Positions 37,826 to 47,100 of a stretch of 49,529 nucleotides of DNA are shown in pieces (the first letter of the stretch is position 1; every line of letters begins with the position of its first letter). The notes beneath the pieces are model-generated. The model saw only the letters and a program-made list of their open reading frames with translations. It was not told where the DNA came from and did no database searches. The translations under genes and the position numbers were made by a program. Origin of the DNA: a candidate division KSB1 bacterium (GTDB lineage Bacteria; Zhuqueibacterota; JdFR-76; DREG01); contig JADFJB010000016.1 in assembly GCA_022566355.1 (NCBI GenBank), positions 1-49,529 on the forward strand, in the 5' to 3' direction.

Positions 37826-38047
37826 TTATACGATTGCTACCTCACTCTTAATCATCATGTGGCTAGTGTTAGAGCCACTACCTTCAACTGGATCCACTTC
37901 TTCAGGTCTTTCGTCGGGATTTTCCTTATCTCGGAGTTTAGGGTCAACAAGATCACCGCCACACGAAATGAAAGTGGTGAGCAAAAGGAGTGTGAGTCCT
38001 AATACCAATAGCCATTTAAGTTTTTTCAATTTATTAATTTTAATCAT
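37826..38047 (-). CDS. Small lipoprotein of 73 residues
   Basis: Not recognised. The sequence shows a basic start (IKINKLKKLKW), a hydrophobic stretch (LLVLGLTLLLLTTF) and a lipobox ending ISCGG, with the lipidated cysteine near 29. The mature part is about 45 residues, very acidic and proline-rich (NPDERPEEVDPVEGSGS), and probably unstructured. The gene starts 5 bp after the stop of the giant protein at 38053, which argues that it is real and translated in the same operon. It may anchor or space a partner at the membrane. It is small enough that a chance frame is possible, but the signal peptide is convincing. Confidence 0.65.
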   Translation of the reverse strand: MIKINKLKKLKWLLVLGLTLLLLTTFISCGGDLVDPKLRDKENPDERPEEVDPVEGSGSNTSHMMIKSEVAIV

Positions 38048-38052
38048 GAAGC

Positions 38053-41000
38053 TTACTCCTTTTCATCAACACTATTCTGAGATTCTTTTAAATAATTTAC
38101 TTTTAATTTACCATGATAATCAACTGTTATTTCATTTACTTTGTTATTGATGGAAAGGATTGTAATCTTTCCACCAGGCCAGCGCACCCAGACTCCCTTA
38201 ACTTGATCAAATCGTCCCATGACTTGAACCATCGAATCTTGCGACCAGTATCCGGAACCTAGGTGAACCTCCCGTGCAGGACCGAAGCCATCCTCGTAGA
38301 CTAATCGGATCGTTGCGCCTACGCCATTACGATTCCCCTTTGGCCCAGCTAGTCGAACACGTAATCCTGGCTTAGCGCCAATATTATGATATAGTTTCGT
38401 GGGCGCGCCATTTTGCGAAACCACCAAATCAACCCGGCCATCGCCATCATAATCAGAAAGTCCGGCGCCGCGTTGTTCTCCATATATTTTAATTCCGGAA
38501 ACTTGACCAGCAATTGGTTCCAACGCGCCACTGCCATCACCTTTCAACCAGAGTCCCAAGCCTGCATCAGAACGTGAAGTCTCTACATGTGTTGAAAAAA
38601 AATTCTGACTTATGAAAACATCCTCATGGCCGTCACCATCGAAATCTGATACACCAACGTAAAACGCCGGCGAAAATTGAGCTTCTCTCGGCATTTCAAA
38701 TGCTTCAAATCGATCGCCTCGATTCATAAAAACAGTGTGAGCAAGTGTATTTGCGCTAAGGTTGCCAGCTAGCTTAAGTCTAGGACCAAATATTTCCTTG
38801 ACACTTAAGCGGCTGTACATCTCATGATTCAACCTCCGTCTGCGGGCTATTGGCATGGTTCTTTGCATCCAAAATAAATTGCGTTCAGGAACCAGTTTTT
38901 GCATGTCTGGAGCAAAGTAAGCTTCCACGATATCCAGTGTTCCATTATTTTCAAAGTCACGGTAGAAAATCTGCAAAGGGTAGGTATCATTATATCGATT
39001 TTGATACCTACTATTTAAGCCCCAATTCGTCGCGATAATATCCAGTTTGCCATCTTCATTAAGATCTCCGGTGGTTACACCATGCCACCACCCAAGCAAT
39101 TCACTTAATCCTAGCTCTTCTGTTGCATCTGAGAAGAGCCCATTCTCATTACGAAAAATCATCACAGGACCCCATTCAACCGCTAAAATAAGGTCCGCGT
39201 CTCCATCTCCATCAAAATCACTAAATATACTTCCCGATACCAAACCAAGTTCCTTGAATAGTGAATTATTTGTTGTATCTAATTTAAACTCACCGTTCTC
39301 ATTTAGATATAACCTTGATGAAGCCGGTTCCGGATAACGTCCAGGTATAACTCTTCCGCCAACAAATAGATCCAGGTCACCATCCAAATCATAATCTGCC
39401 ATTGACATTGGACCCGTACTAGAAATATCCCCTTTTAATTGATTACTATTCTCCATTCGCATGCTAATAGAATTATGCTGAGAAACATAGGAGTTACTCA
39501 CCCTGAGTTGTTCCAAATTTGAATGACCCACAAACAGGTGATTCTTACCATCTGCACCGGACCAAACCAGCAAAGTGCTTTGATCATCTTGACTTTTCCC
39601 GCGTAAAGACGGGTCTTCTATTCTATCAAATCCGCCTTTCCCATTATTCCGGAAATAGGCCATATTGCCCCCTTTGCCAGTACCTATCAATAAATCATCA
39701 TCACCATCTTGGTCGAAGTCAAACCATGTAACTCCGGGCCCTAACCGGCTTAATTTATTCGGCAACAATGGTTGTTGACGAAAATCATCATACTCGTCCT
39801 CATGGTGCACGTGATCGATCAAATGACTTACATCTTCAAAGAATGGTTTTGAAGGCACTAGAGTCGCCTTTGTACTGTCAGTTAGATGGGTGCTGTATTC
39901 GAATATTTCATAGATTCGGTTAGCTTTAACATGGTCTATCACACTGAGTTTACCACTGCGCCATTTCACCTCAATAGACAAGCTATTTTCAGTTCCACCA
40001 GTTGCAAACATGGATAAAGGATCGGAGCTTGAAAGATATCTACCAGCACAGATGACTTCTTTGCTCTGGGGAACCGGTCCACCTAAAACCCTGATCTTGG
40101 CGCCGATACCCTGTGTATTTGGGGGAAGACCGCGCAAACGTACTGCCAGGCGTGGCGCAACAGATTCATTGCGGTACACACCCGCCGGGGCATCCAATCT
40201 GTTGATAACAACATCCAGATCACCGTCGTTGTCAAAATCTCCGGTCGCCATTCCATGGCTGATATCTATAGAAGAAAATCCCCATTTCTCACCAACCTCT
40301 TCGAAGGTTAGATCTCCACGATTGCGAAAGGCTACATTTGGAACTTTAAGACTGGGGAACGTGAAGATTTTTCTGCGCCACGTATCTAAGCTGAGATATC
40401 TTGTTAATCTTATTCGATCTAGGGTGTCACCGTCAAGGGCGTCATAATAATGGCCGGTTGTAATGAGGACGTCTTCGTAGCCATCAAGATCAACGTCGAG
40501 GAATAGTGGCGACCAAGACCACTCCGAAGCCTCAATGCCGCTGAACTGGGCTATTTCCGCATACGTACCATCTCCTCTATTCATAAACAGGGTGTTACGT
40601 GAGTACTGGGGACGATTGTCTATTGAACCGATGGGATGCGGTATGGGCTCTCTGTTGACCATCTGTGTTTGACGTCGTTGATGATCCCGGCTAAGCATAT
40701 CCAAAAGCAAGAAATCCAGATCGCCATCGCGGTCACCATCAGCAAAGTCAACACCCATGGTTGACCAACTAGTGTTTCGAATCGCTAGCCTAGCAATGGC
40801 TTGAAAATTTCCGCTTCCGTCATTCATCCAGATTCGGTCCGGACTCTTAAAATCATTGCAAACATAAATGTCCGGGTCGCCGTCTTCGTCAATGTCTTGG
40901 AAACGAACCGTTAAGCCCCAATCTTTCGGCTCCGATATTGGTTTACCTTTTTCATTCAAGAACCTTCCATCTGTGAAGGAAACGGCGCTAAAATTCCCGC

Positions 41001-41799
41001 TCCCATCATTGAGATAAAGTCTATCGGGCTCGCCGGTTTCGAAACGAGTAAGAATATTATTATTCAAAAAACTGAGAGCATAGTGCTCCCGAAATTCCGG
41101 CACGATTTCATAATCGTTGCCTACCTTTTTTACAATTCGATCGAATTGGAGGTCTTGGGGAAGGTACTCATCGGTAATCGTGCTTTTCTTGTAGTTGGTG
41201 ATGTACAGATCAAGATCGTTGTCGCCATCTATGTCGGCAAGTGCAAGTGTGGTAGCGCCGGAATTGCCTATCAGTCCGGCCGTCTTGGTAACGTCTGTAA
41301 AATTGCCTTGACCATCGTTTAAAAAGCAGCTGTTCGGTCCGCCCAAAGTCGTTACCAGGAGATCAAGATCTCCGTCACCGTCAATGTCGGCAAGCGCCGT
41401 GCCGGTTGAAAACTGCCCTGGACACGCAACACCGGATACTATTGCGATATCTTCAAACTTCCAGTTTCCGAGATTCTTATATAAGGCGTTGGGACCGTTG
41501 AGTCGGCATAGGTAAATATCTGCCAAACCATCACCATCCACGTCTCCAACCGCAACTCCGGAGCCATTCAGGAGATGCTGGTTATCAGTGATTTGTTCCT
41601 TGGTCAGATTGTTGGCAAAGTTGATTCCTGTTTCTGAGGGTGTTAGCTGCTTGAAGCCGTCTCGGCCAAACCATGGAATAGAAAGCTCAGCCCATCGGAA
41701 TCCGTCTTCTTCATGCCATGTGATTTTTTGCGTGGGCCAAAAATAAATGACAACCAGCACTGCCAATACCAAAATCGCAACAACTGAGAACTTCTTCAT
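38053..41799 (-). CDS. Giant FG-GAP/ASPIC (CRTAC1-like) protein, copy 1
   Basis: 1248 residues from ATG 41799 (MKKFSVVAILVLAVLVVIYF), a good signal peptide or anchor; the frame is open to 41883 but the extra part overlaps the upstream gene and does not look like a protein start. Same architecture as the two paralogues: ITWHEEDGFRWAEL motif, propeller, ASPIC domain at about 546-630 (APRLAVRLRGLPPNTQGIGA), second propeller from EDEYDDFRQQPLLPNKLSRL, and final ASPIC domain from about 1143. The second-half motif resembles long VCBS-repeat proteins found next to SusCD pairs in Bacteroidota. It follows susC, susD and a small lipoprotein on the same strand. Confidence 0.85.
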   Translation of the reverse strand: MKKFSVVAILVLAVLVVIYFWPTQKITWHEEDGFRWAELSIPWFGRDGFKQLTPSETGINFANNLTKEQITDNQHLLNGSGVAVGDVDGDGLADIYLCRLNGPNALYKNLGNWKFEDIAIVSGVACPGQFSTGTALADIDGDGDLDLLVTTLGGPNSCFLNDGQGNFTDVTKTAGLIGNSGATTLALADIDGDNDLDLYITNYKKSTITDEYLPQDLQFDRIVKKVGNDYEIVPEFREHYALSFLNNNILTRFETGEPDRLYLNDGSGNFSAVSFTDGRFLNEKGKPISEPKDWGLTVRFQDIDEDGDPDIYVCNDFKSPDRIWMNDGSGNFQAIARLAIRNTSWSTMGVDFADGDRDGDLDFLLLDMLSRDHQRRQTQMVNREPIPHPIGSIDNRPQYSRNTLFMNRGDGTYAEIAQFSGIEASEWSWSPLFLDVDLDGYEDVLITTGHYYDALDGDTLDRIRLTRYLSLDTWRRKIFTFPSLKVPNVAFRNRGDLTFEEVGEKWGFSSIDISHGMATGDFDNDGDLDVVINRLDAPAGVYRNESVAPRLAVRLRGLPPNTQGIGAKIRVLGGPVPQSKEVICAGRYLSSSDPLSMFATGGTENSLSIEVKWRSGKLSVIDHVKANRIYEIFEYSTHLTDSTKATLVPSKPFFEDVSHLIDHVHHEDEYDDFRQQPLLPNKLSRLGPGVTWFDFDQDGDDDLLIGTGKGGNMAYFRNNGKGGFDRIEDPSLRGKSQDDQSTLLVWSGADGKNHLFVGHSNLEQLRVSNSYVSQHNSISMRMENSNQLKGDISSTGPMSMADYDLDGDLDLFVGGRVIPGRYPEPASSRLYLNENGEFKLDTTNNSLFKELGLVSGSIFSDFDGDGDADLILAVEWGPVMIFRNENGLFSDATEELGLSELLGWWHGVTTGDLNEDGKLDIIATNWGLNSRYQNRYNDTYPLQIFYRDFENNGTLDIVEAYFAPDMQKLVPERNLFWMQRTMPIARRRRLNHEMYSRLSVKEIFGPRLKLAGNLSANTLAHTVFMNRGDRFEAFEMPREAQFSPAFYVGVSDFDGDGHEDVFISQNFFSTHVETSRSDAGLGLWLKGDGSGALEPIAGQVSGIKIYGEQRGAGLSDYDGDGRVDLVVSQNGAPTKLYHNIGAKPGLRVRLAGPKGNRNGVGATIRLVYEDGFGPAREVHLGSGYWSQDSMVQVMGRFDQVKGVWVRWPGGKITILSINNKVNEITVDYHGKLKVNYLKESQNSVDEKE

Positions 41800-41860
41800 A
41801 ATCTGTTTTGTCTGGAGGTCGGTGGCTTTTGTGACGGATGTGGGAGCAGTGCGAGGTCCG

Positions 41861-42340
41861 TCAGTACAGTAATCTGAACTCATGCCTTAGGTCGCCGGCA
41901 ATCCGGTCAAAATATTGCTTTAGCTCTTTACTCATAAGGCCAGGACGCCATCCCTCACTTTCTTCATATTGAAACTCATTTTCTGCATAAAGGTGAATTT
42001 TGTACTGGCCGATATGGCGGGCGGTGGCTCGCAGAATAATTCGCGTTTGGGCCGCCATGATTCGCATCTCAACTTCATCGGCAAACAGTGACCGTTCTTT
42101 CCATGCCGTTTCGAAGTAAATCTGCCGGGGACTCTCTTCTTGGCGACTCACCTGGTATCGATATTTATTAAGCAGAATATGTTCGGTGACCCCAAAAATT
42201 TCGGCGCGATACGAAATGCCTATTTGGGCGGAATAACTCTTTGTACCCGAGCTGCTTTTTCCGGGACCTGAACCGGCACACCCGGTAGACAACACGATTA
42301 AAAATAAAAAAGACCATCGACAAATTATGGATTTACTCAT
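41861..42340 (-). CDS. Small lipoprotein beside susD, paralogue of 22838-23341
   Basis: Unknown function. From the ATG at 42340 it has 159 residues, with signal peptide SFLFLIVLSTGC and the anchored cysteine near 21. I prefer this start to one at 42424 because the signal peptide then begins properly. The mature part aligns with the lipoprotein at 22838-23341 (IYFETAWKERSLFADEVEM, TRIILRATAR, YAENEF, and a C-terminal GDLRHEF). It lies between susD and the first giant FG-GAP/ASPIC gene, 61 bp before the latter, and probably belongs to that envelope system. Confidence 0.75.
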   Translation of the reverse strand: MSKSIICRWSFLFLIVLSTGCAGSGPGKSSSGTKSYSAQIGISYRAEIFGVTEHILLNKYRYQVSRQEESPRQIYFETAWKERSLFADEVEMRIMAAQTRIILRATARHIGQYKIHLYAENEFQYEESEGWRPGLMSKELKQYFDRIAGDLRHEFRLLY

Positions 42341-42472
42341 CGTTTTATCCCATGAGTTATACGGTTGAGCAAATTTAACAAAAAATACTGAAAACGTAAA
42401 GTTGAAAACAAGAAAGGCCACCATGAATATGATGGCCTTTCTGTTACACTTATGAACTGTTGAAGCACTTTT

Positions 42473-44086
42473 TTAGCGCCTCAGCCTCCATTCTTTCGGG
42501 TCTTCGCCAGCCGGACGAACGGCGATCTTCGGAGCCCCGCCGGTCTGTCCAACACCACCGAAGCTGTAAAGCATTAGCTGCAGTGTTTCCAAATCCTTGG
42601 CCGGAACCGGAAACTGGATCGGATTTCCGGGTGTCAGCTCGCCCCAGCCTCTTTTTTCCCAGTATTCCCGGCCGGAAAAGGTGCCTAATAAATCTACCAG
42701 CTTTTCGTATTTTAGGACCGACCACAGCGTCGCACCCTTATCGTGCTGTGGCTGCAGTGGATCACTTATGCTGCCTGCTGCTAAGGATGCAGCAGAGTCA
42801 TAGCCGCCATCGATAACATGCGTCCTATCCAAAAGTGCGGCTATCTCGGCCGTACTGCCTCCTGTATTTAGTAGTGCCTCGGCTCGTATAAAATCGAGCT
42901 CGCTCGGGCGGAAAAGAACGATGTCCGATGCATTGTTACTTGCGCTGATATGGTCAAAACGGGTATGTCCATAGCGTGAAAACCCATAACGTTCACGAAT
43001 GAATGTGGTATTACCGGTCTGCCCGAACTGTGTACCGGGATTTTGTGTACCATCAGGAGAAAGGGTACCATCCCAAATGCGCTTGTCGGAGCTTTGAAAG
43101 ATAAACTCATCTCGATCGTTGATGTTTAAGTTAATCCAGTCATCGTAGTCAGTCCCCGTATCCGACGGTCCGATGAGTTTATAGTCGACGCGTTGCCAGG
43201 TGCCCCAATTGATAGGGCCGGAATACCAATGCGTGCCGCTATACCAGGTCGAACTGCGACCGGCACCATCGCCAAGGATTGAGAAGTCCTCGGTTATTCC
43301 CATGTCTAAGTGCGTCATAACCGTGTTCCAGGCCACGTTTGAGCGTTCGGTTCTATCGCGTGCCACCAGAACCATATAACGTGCAATAAAGGAATGCGCG
43401 ACTTGCGCTAATTCCGCGAAGGTCCACGCTTTCTTATTGATCCAGGTATCCGGCAGTGTGAAAGCAGGGTTTGCCCTAAAAATGACAATGGCTGCCTCTA
43501 GCTGTTCGATTGCTGCAGCCATGACTTCAGTGTAAGGTTGCAGCACCAGTTCGTCAGTATTGAGATCAACATTTTCATCCAGAATGAATCCCTGGTCGAA
43601 CATGAGGGCTAACCAGCCGTGCGCCAGTCCCTGTACAAATTTCCCGAACCCTATAGCGCGTGTGTCTTTGTCGGCGCCAAGAGTTACATTCCCAGCCTGA
43701 ATATTGCGAATGCCGTCACTGGCGGCCGATATAGCGCCATACAAATCGAACCAGGGTTGTTCTACAACGCCCCTGGTGCTCGAAGTTGATGTATTGTTGA
43801 ACTCTATACGCGGCTCCTCAGACATCACACCCATACCGAAGTTCCCCCAACCACAAGTATAAACATCGGCAGGCATGGCCAGTGACATGTTCGGCGTTGA
43901 ACTTTGAATAGCGTCGAACCAGGATAGAAACGAGCCCGCGATCAGCGATTCGATATCGCTTGGTGTGGCCAGAGCCCTTGCCTCGTCAGGATTATTTTGG
44001 TTTACCACATCAAGACTCTGGCAGCTTGAAAGTAGTACAGTTACAGTAAGCAGTGCGATCATACTGCTTGAAATTAACTTTTTCAT
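42473..44086 (-). CDS. SusD/RagB-family outer membrane lipoprotein
   Basis: Surface lipoprotein that caps a SusC-type transporter and binds its substrate. Length is 537 residues from ATG 44086, which has GGAGG at 44092-44096; the frame is open to 44200 but that overlaps susC. The signal peptide ends in the lipobox LLSSCQS, then LDVVNQNNPDEARALATPSD, the usual SusD beginning. Helical TPR-like blocks follow, and the C-terminal half has FRPSELDFIRAEALLNTGG, the typical substrate-cap region. The substrate cannot be read from sequence; no glycoside hydrolase, sulfatase or peptidase is nearby. Confidence 0.88.
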   Translation of the reverse strand: MKKLISSSMIALLTVTVLLSSCQSLDVVNQNNPDEARALATPSDIESLIAGSFLSWFDAIQSSTPNMSLAMPADVYTCGWGNFGMGVMSEEPRIEFNNTSTSSTRGVVEQPWFDLYGAISAASDGIRNIQAGNVTLGADKDTRAIGFGKFVQGLAHGWLALMFDQGFILDENVDLNTDELVLQPYTEVMAAAIEQLEAAIVIFRANPAFTLPDTWINKKAWTFAELAQVAHSFIARYMVLVARDRTERSNVAWNTVMTHLDMGITEDFSILGDGAGRSSTWYSGTHWYSGPINWGTWQRVDYKLIGPSDTGTDYDDWINLNINDRDEFIFQSSDKRIWDGTLSPDGTQNPGTQFGQTGNTTFIRERYGFSRYGHTRFDHISASNNASDIVLFRPSELDFIRAEALLNTGGSTAEIAALLDRTHVIDGGYDSAASLAAGSISDPLQPQHDKGATLWSVLKYEKLVDLLGTFSGREYWEKRGWGELTPGNPIQFPVPAKDLETLQLMLYSFGGVGQTGGAPKIAVRPAGEDPKEWRLRR

Positions 44087-44140
44087 AATTCCTCCATGGG
44101 GTTGATACCGAAAAAGTCGAGATTTTTTCGCCTCGCCCAC

Positions 44141-44169
44141 CTTGTTCCCAAGTTTAACTTGGGAACAAG
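44141..44169 (-). promoter_or_regulatory. Perfect hairpin between susC and susD
   Basis: CTTGTTCCCAAG (44141-44152) and CTTGGGAACAAG (44158-44169) form a perfect 12-bp stem with a 5-base loop, in the 97-bp gap after the susC stop. On the minus strand it is not directly followed by a T run. It could be a processing or stabilising structure setting different levels of SusC and SusD, or an intrinsic attenuator. A weaker 4-bp stem with A-rich loop follows it. Confidence 0.7.
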
Positions 44170-44183
44170 ATAGCGCGCTTCCT

Positions 44184-47100
44184 TTAAAGTACAATCTCAA
44201 TAAATCCGGTTAAGGTTCTAAAATTTGGATAATTAAAGGCATCGTATCTTGTTACAACGGCCGAGCCTCCTTGGTCGTTACTTGAACTGACACCAACTTC
44301 TGGATCAGTGCCCCTATCGTAGTTATCAATTGAGAACAAGTTGCGGCCCACAACGCCTATAGAGAGCTTATCCAAAAGTCCGCCGAAAATACCGCTCAAC
44401 TGATTTCGTTTAAAGGTGTATTTAACGGATAGCTCTCGCAGCTTAATGAAGCTGCCGTCAAATACAAAGGAGTCTTCAGCATCTTGCACCCAATCGTAGT
44501 AGCGTGTGGGTTTTTTGAGCTCATCCGATTTGCCGGTTTGATCGACGTTAGCCGACCTTTGTTCTATGCCATAGCCCCACTGTTCAGTCAGACTCCAGAC
44601 GTCACCGCCCACTTGTGATTCCAGCAGACCATAAATGGAGAATCCTTTCCATTTAAAGTTGGAGTAAAAGCTCCAGTTGAAGTCTGGCACGGTGCTGCCC
44701 ATAAGAAATTGCTTTGTACCCTCCGCATCTTCGAATAAAACCGGCATACCCCACTCGTAGACGTCACCGTCTGAAAGGGTAGTCGAGGTACCCCACAGGG
44801 TCTTACTGATGCCGTCCCTGAAGGTGTTGCCATCACCCACCCAGACGGCATAGCCTTCGTCATTGACATCAAACTGGGAGAGCTCAGATTCGTTGAGGCC
44901 TCGTGGAAGCAAATCCTGTACGTTACGAGTCATAGTTTCTCCGAAAAGCGCGCCAAAATCTTCTCCTTCTTCGATACGAAATACGGATACGCTTTGAAAA
45001 GGCGGGTTATAGATGTAGGGGGCGACATCCAGTTTGGAAATTATTTGACGCGTGCGATCGAAGTTAATGCCAAAAGTTAAGCCCATGTTTTTCTTCTGAA
45101 TAAGCACGCCTTGCAAGCTCACTTCCCAAGTGCTTGTTTCCAGGGTGCCGGCATTTTGCCATTGAGTGGTATAGCCCACGTAGGAGGCTAACGGCACATC
45201 TAACAACTGGTTCTCGATGGTGGTTTCCGCGCGGGTTAACTCCAGGGAGAACCTATCCAGAAATGCCAGATCCACGCCAAGCTCCAGCTCTTTTGCAAAC
45301 TCCGGCTTCAGATTCGAATTGCCAAGGGTGTTTTTTACGACATTGCCTCCGCTTATTGTCCAGGTTTCAAACCTTGCGAAGAAATTAGGCCGTCCGCCGG
45401 CGGTGCCATAGGAGCCACGTATTTTGAATTCCTGGATACCGGAAAATGGCCACCATCCTTCTTGAGATAGACGATAAGCTCCACTAGCACGATAGTATGT
45501 ATGCCATCTTTCATCCGGACCGAACAGTGAACTGCCGTCACGACGAACAAGAAAATCCCCGATATAGCGATCCTTATAGTCAAAGCTAGTGATATTGGAG
45601 TAACCTTGAGATCGAACTTCCCGTATCTGGGAATTGATATTGGACTTCAGTGGATCCGCCGCGGCCAGATCAATCACACCTCTGACAACAAAATCGTTAC
45701 CCTCTACAAAGGTGTCCTGGAATTCCGTCCTCTCGAATAGCCCTGTTACTTTCGATCTGATCCGGAGATTGTCATTGAGGAAAGAATAATGCATAAAGGC
45801 TGTAGCGCTGCCGTTAAGGGCCTCATCAAATGCCGGGAACTTCTGAAAACGGCCCTGGCCGACATCCAAATCAAAACCGTCTTGGTAACCTATCCGGAAG
45901 AAACGGTTTCGCTCCCTGTTGGAACGATCATAACTGAAATTGCCGTCTATTTCAAGCCAATCAAATGGTTCATAGGTCAGGGTCCCACCGCCCATAACAC
46001 GAGTTTGTGAATTTTTCCGACTCGCTGTCGCGGGCTCATAAAGAGGATTATCCCTGGCGGCATAGGGGTCCGGTTGAATGAAGAGTTCACCAGCCACATC
46101 CAGCGGAATGCCATCTGGGAAATTATTTTGTGCATTGTATACAGATGTTAGCGTCCCCACTTCCAGATGCCTTGCCGTCAGGTCGGCATCTGCGGAGATA
46201 AAGGCTATGCCGAAGAAGGCGGAACCGGGGCCGGTTGTAATGTCGTCTCGATCGACATTGGCGAAGAAGGCACTGATCGAGATGTTCAGATTATTGCGAA
46301 ACCGGTGATCCACGCCGAGACGCACTGTTTGACGTTTATAGCCGTCCAGCCCTTCGATCAGGCCTTGTTGCCCTAGATTGCCAAGAGAAATGCTGAAATT
46401 GGTATCTCCCATGTTGCGACTAATGGACACTGAATTGCTGACGAATGTGCCGGGCTCGAAAAACTGGTTAAAGTTATCGACGAAGTTGGCGCCACCGCTT
46501 ATCCTTTGCAGACCCACAGGCTGACCTGTTGCCGGATCCAGTACGGAACTAAGCATTTCATTGAAGACGACATCTCCCGTGGAAACCCACTTATAGGGAT
46601 TGTCAGAGAAAAATATCTGGCCTATTCTATCATCGCTCGGATTATCCTTATCGTAGTTACCATCATACCTATCTCCAACACGAAGGCCGCCTCTCCTGGG
46701 ATCGACAAAGTCACCCTCGTTATCGATAAAGTCACCTGGAGTAACTTTGATGCCATTTGCGTCAGTATAGTTATTTGTTCCTTCATGGATGCGGAACCAG
46801 TGGCTCCTGTTCAAAGGGTATTCTTTCTGGAGAAAGTTAAAGCCGAACTCGTTCCGTATTCTAATTCTGGTTTGATTTAAAGCCAGGTTTTTGCCTCGGT
46901 TCATGGTAATGTTGACTACGCCGTTGGCTGCCCGTGATCCGTAAAGGGAAGCCCCGGCTGCGCCCTTGATCACTTCGATACTGGCAATGTCATCTGCGTT
47001 AATATCGGAAAGCGGGCTGCCGGAAATCGAAGGGTCAATTATTACACCATCTATAATGTAAAGAGGATCCTGAGACCTGCCTTCGGAATTGATGCTGGTT

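Noticed and set aside
30112-40447. Many plus-strand open frames opposite the giant propeller genes
   Set aside because: They mirror the repeated Asp/Gly-rich calcium loops of the minus-strand genes (the antisense of GAT-GGT-GAT stays open) and have no signals of their own.
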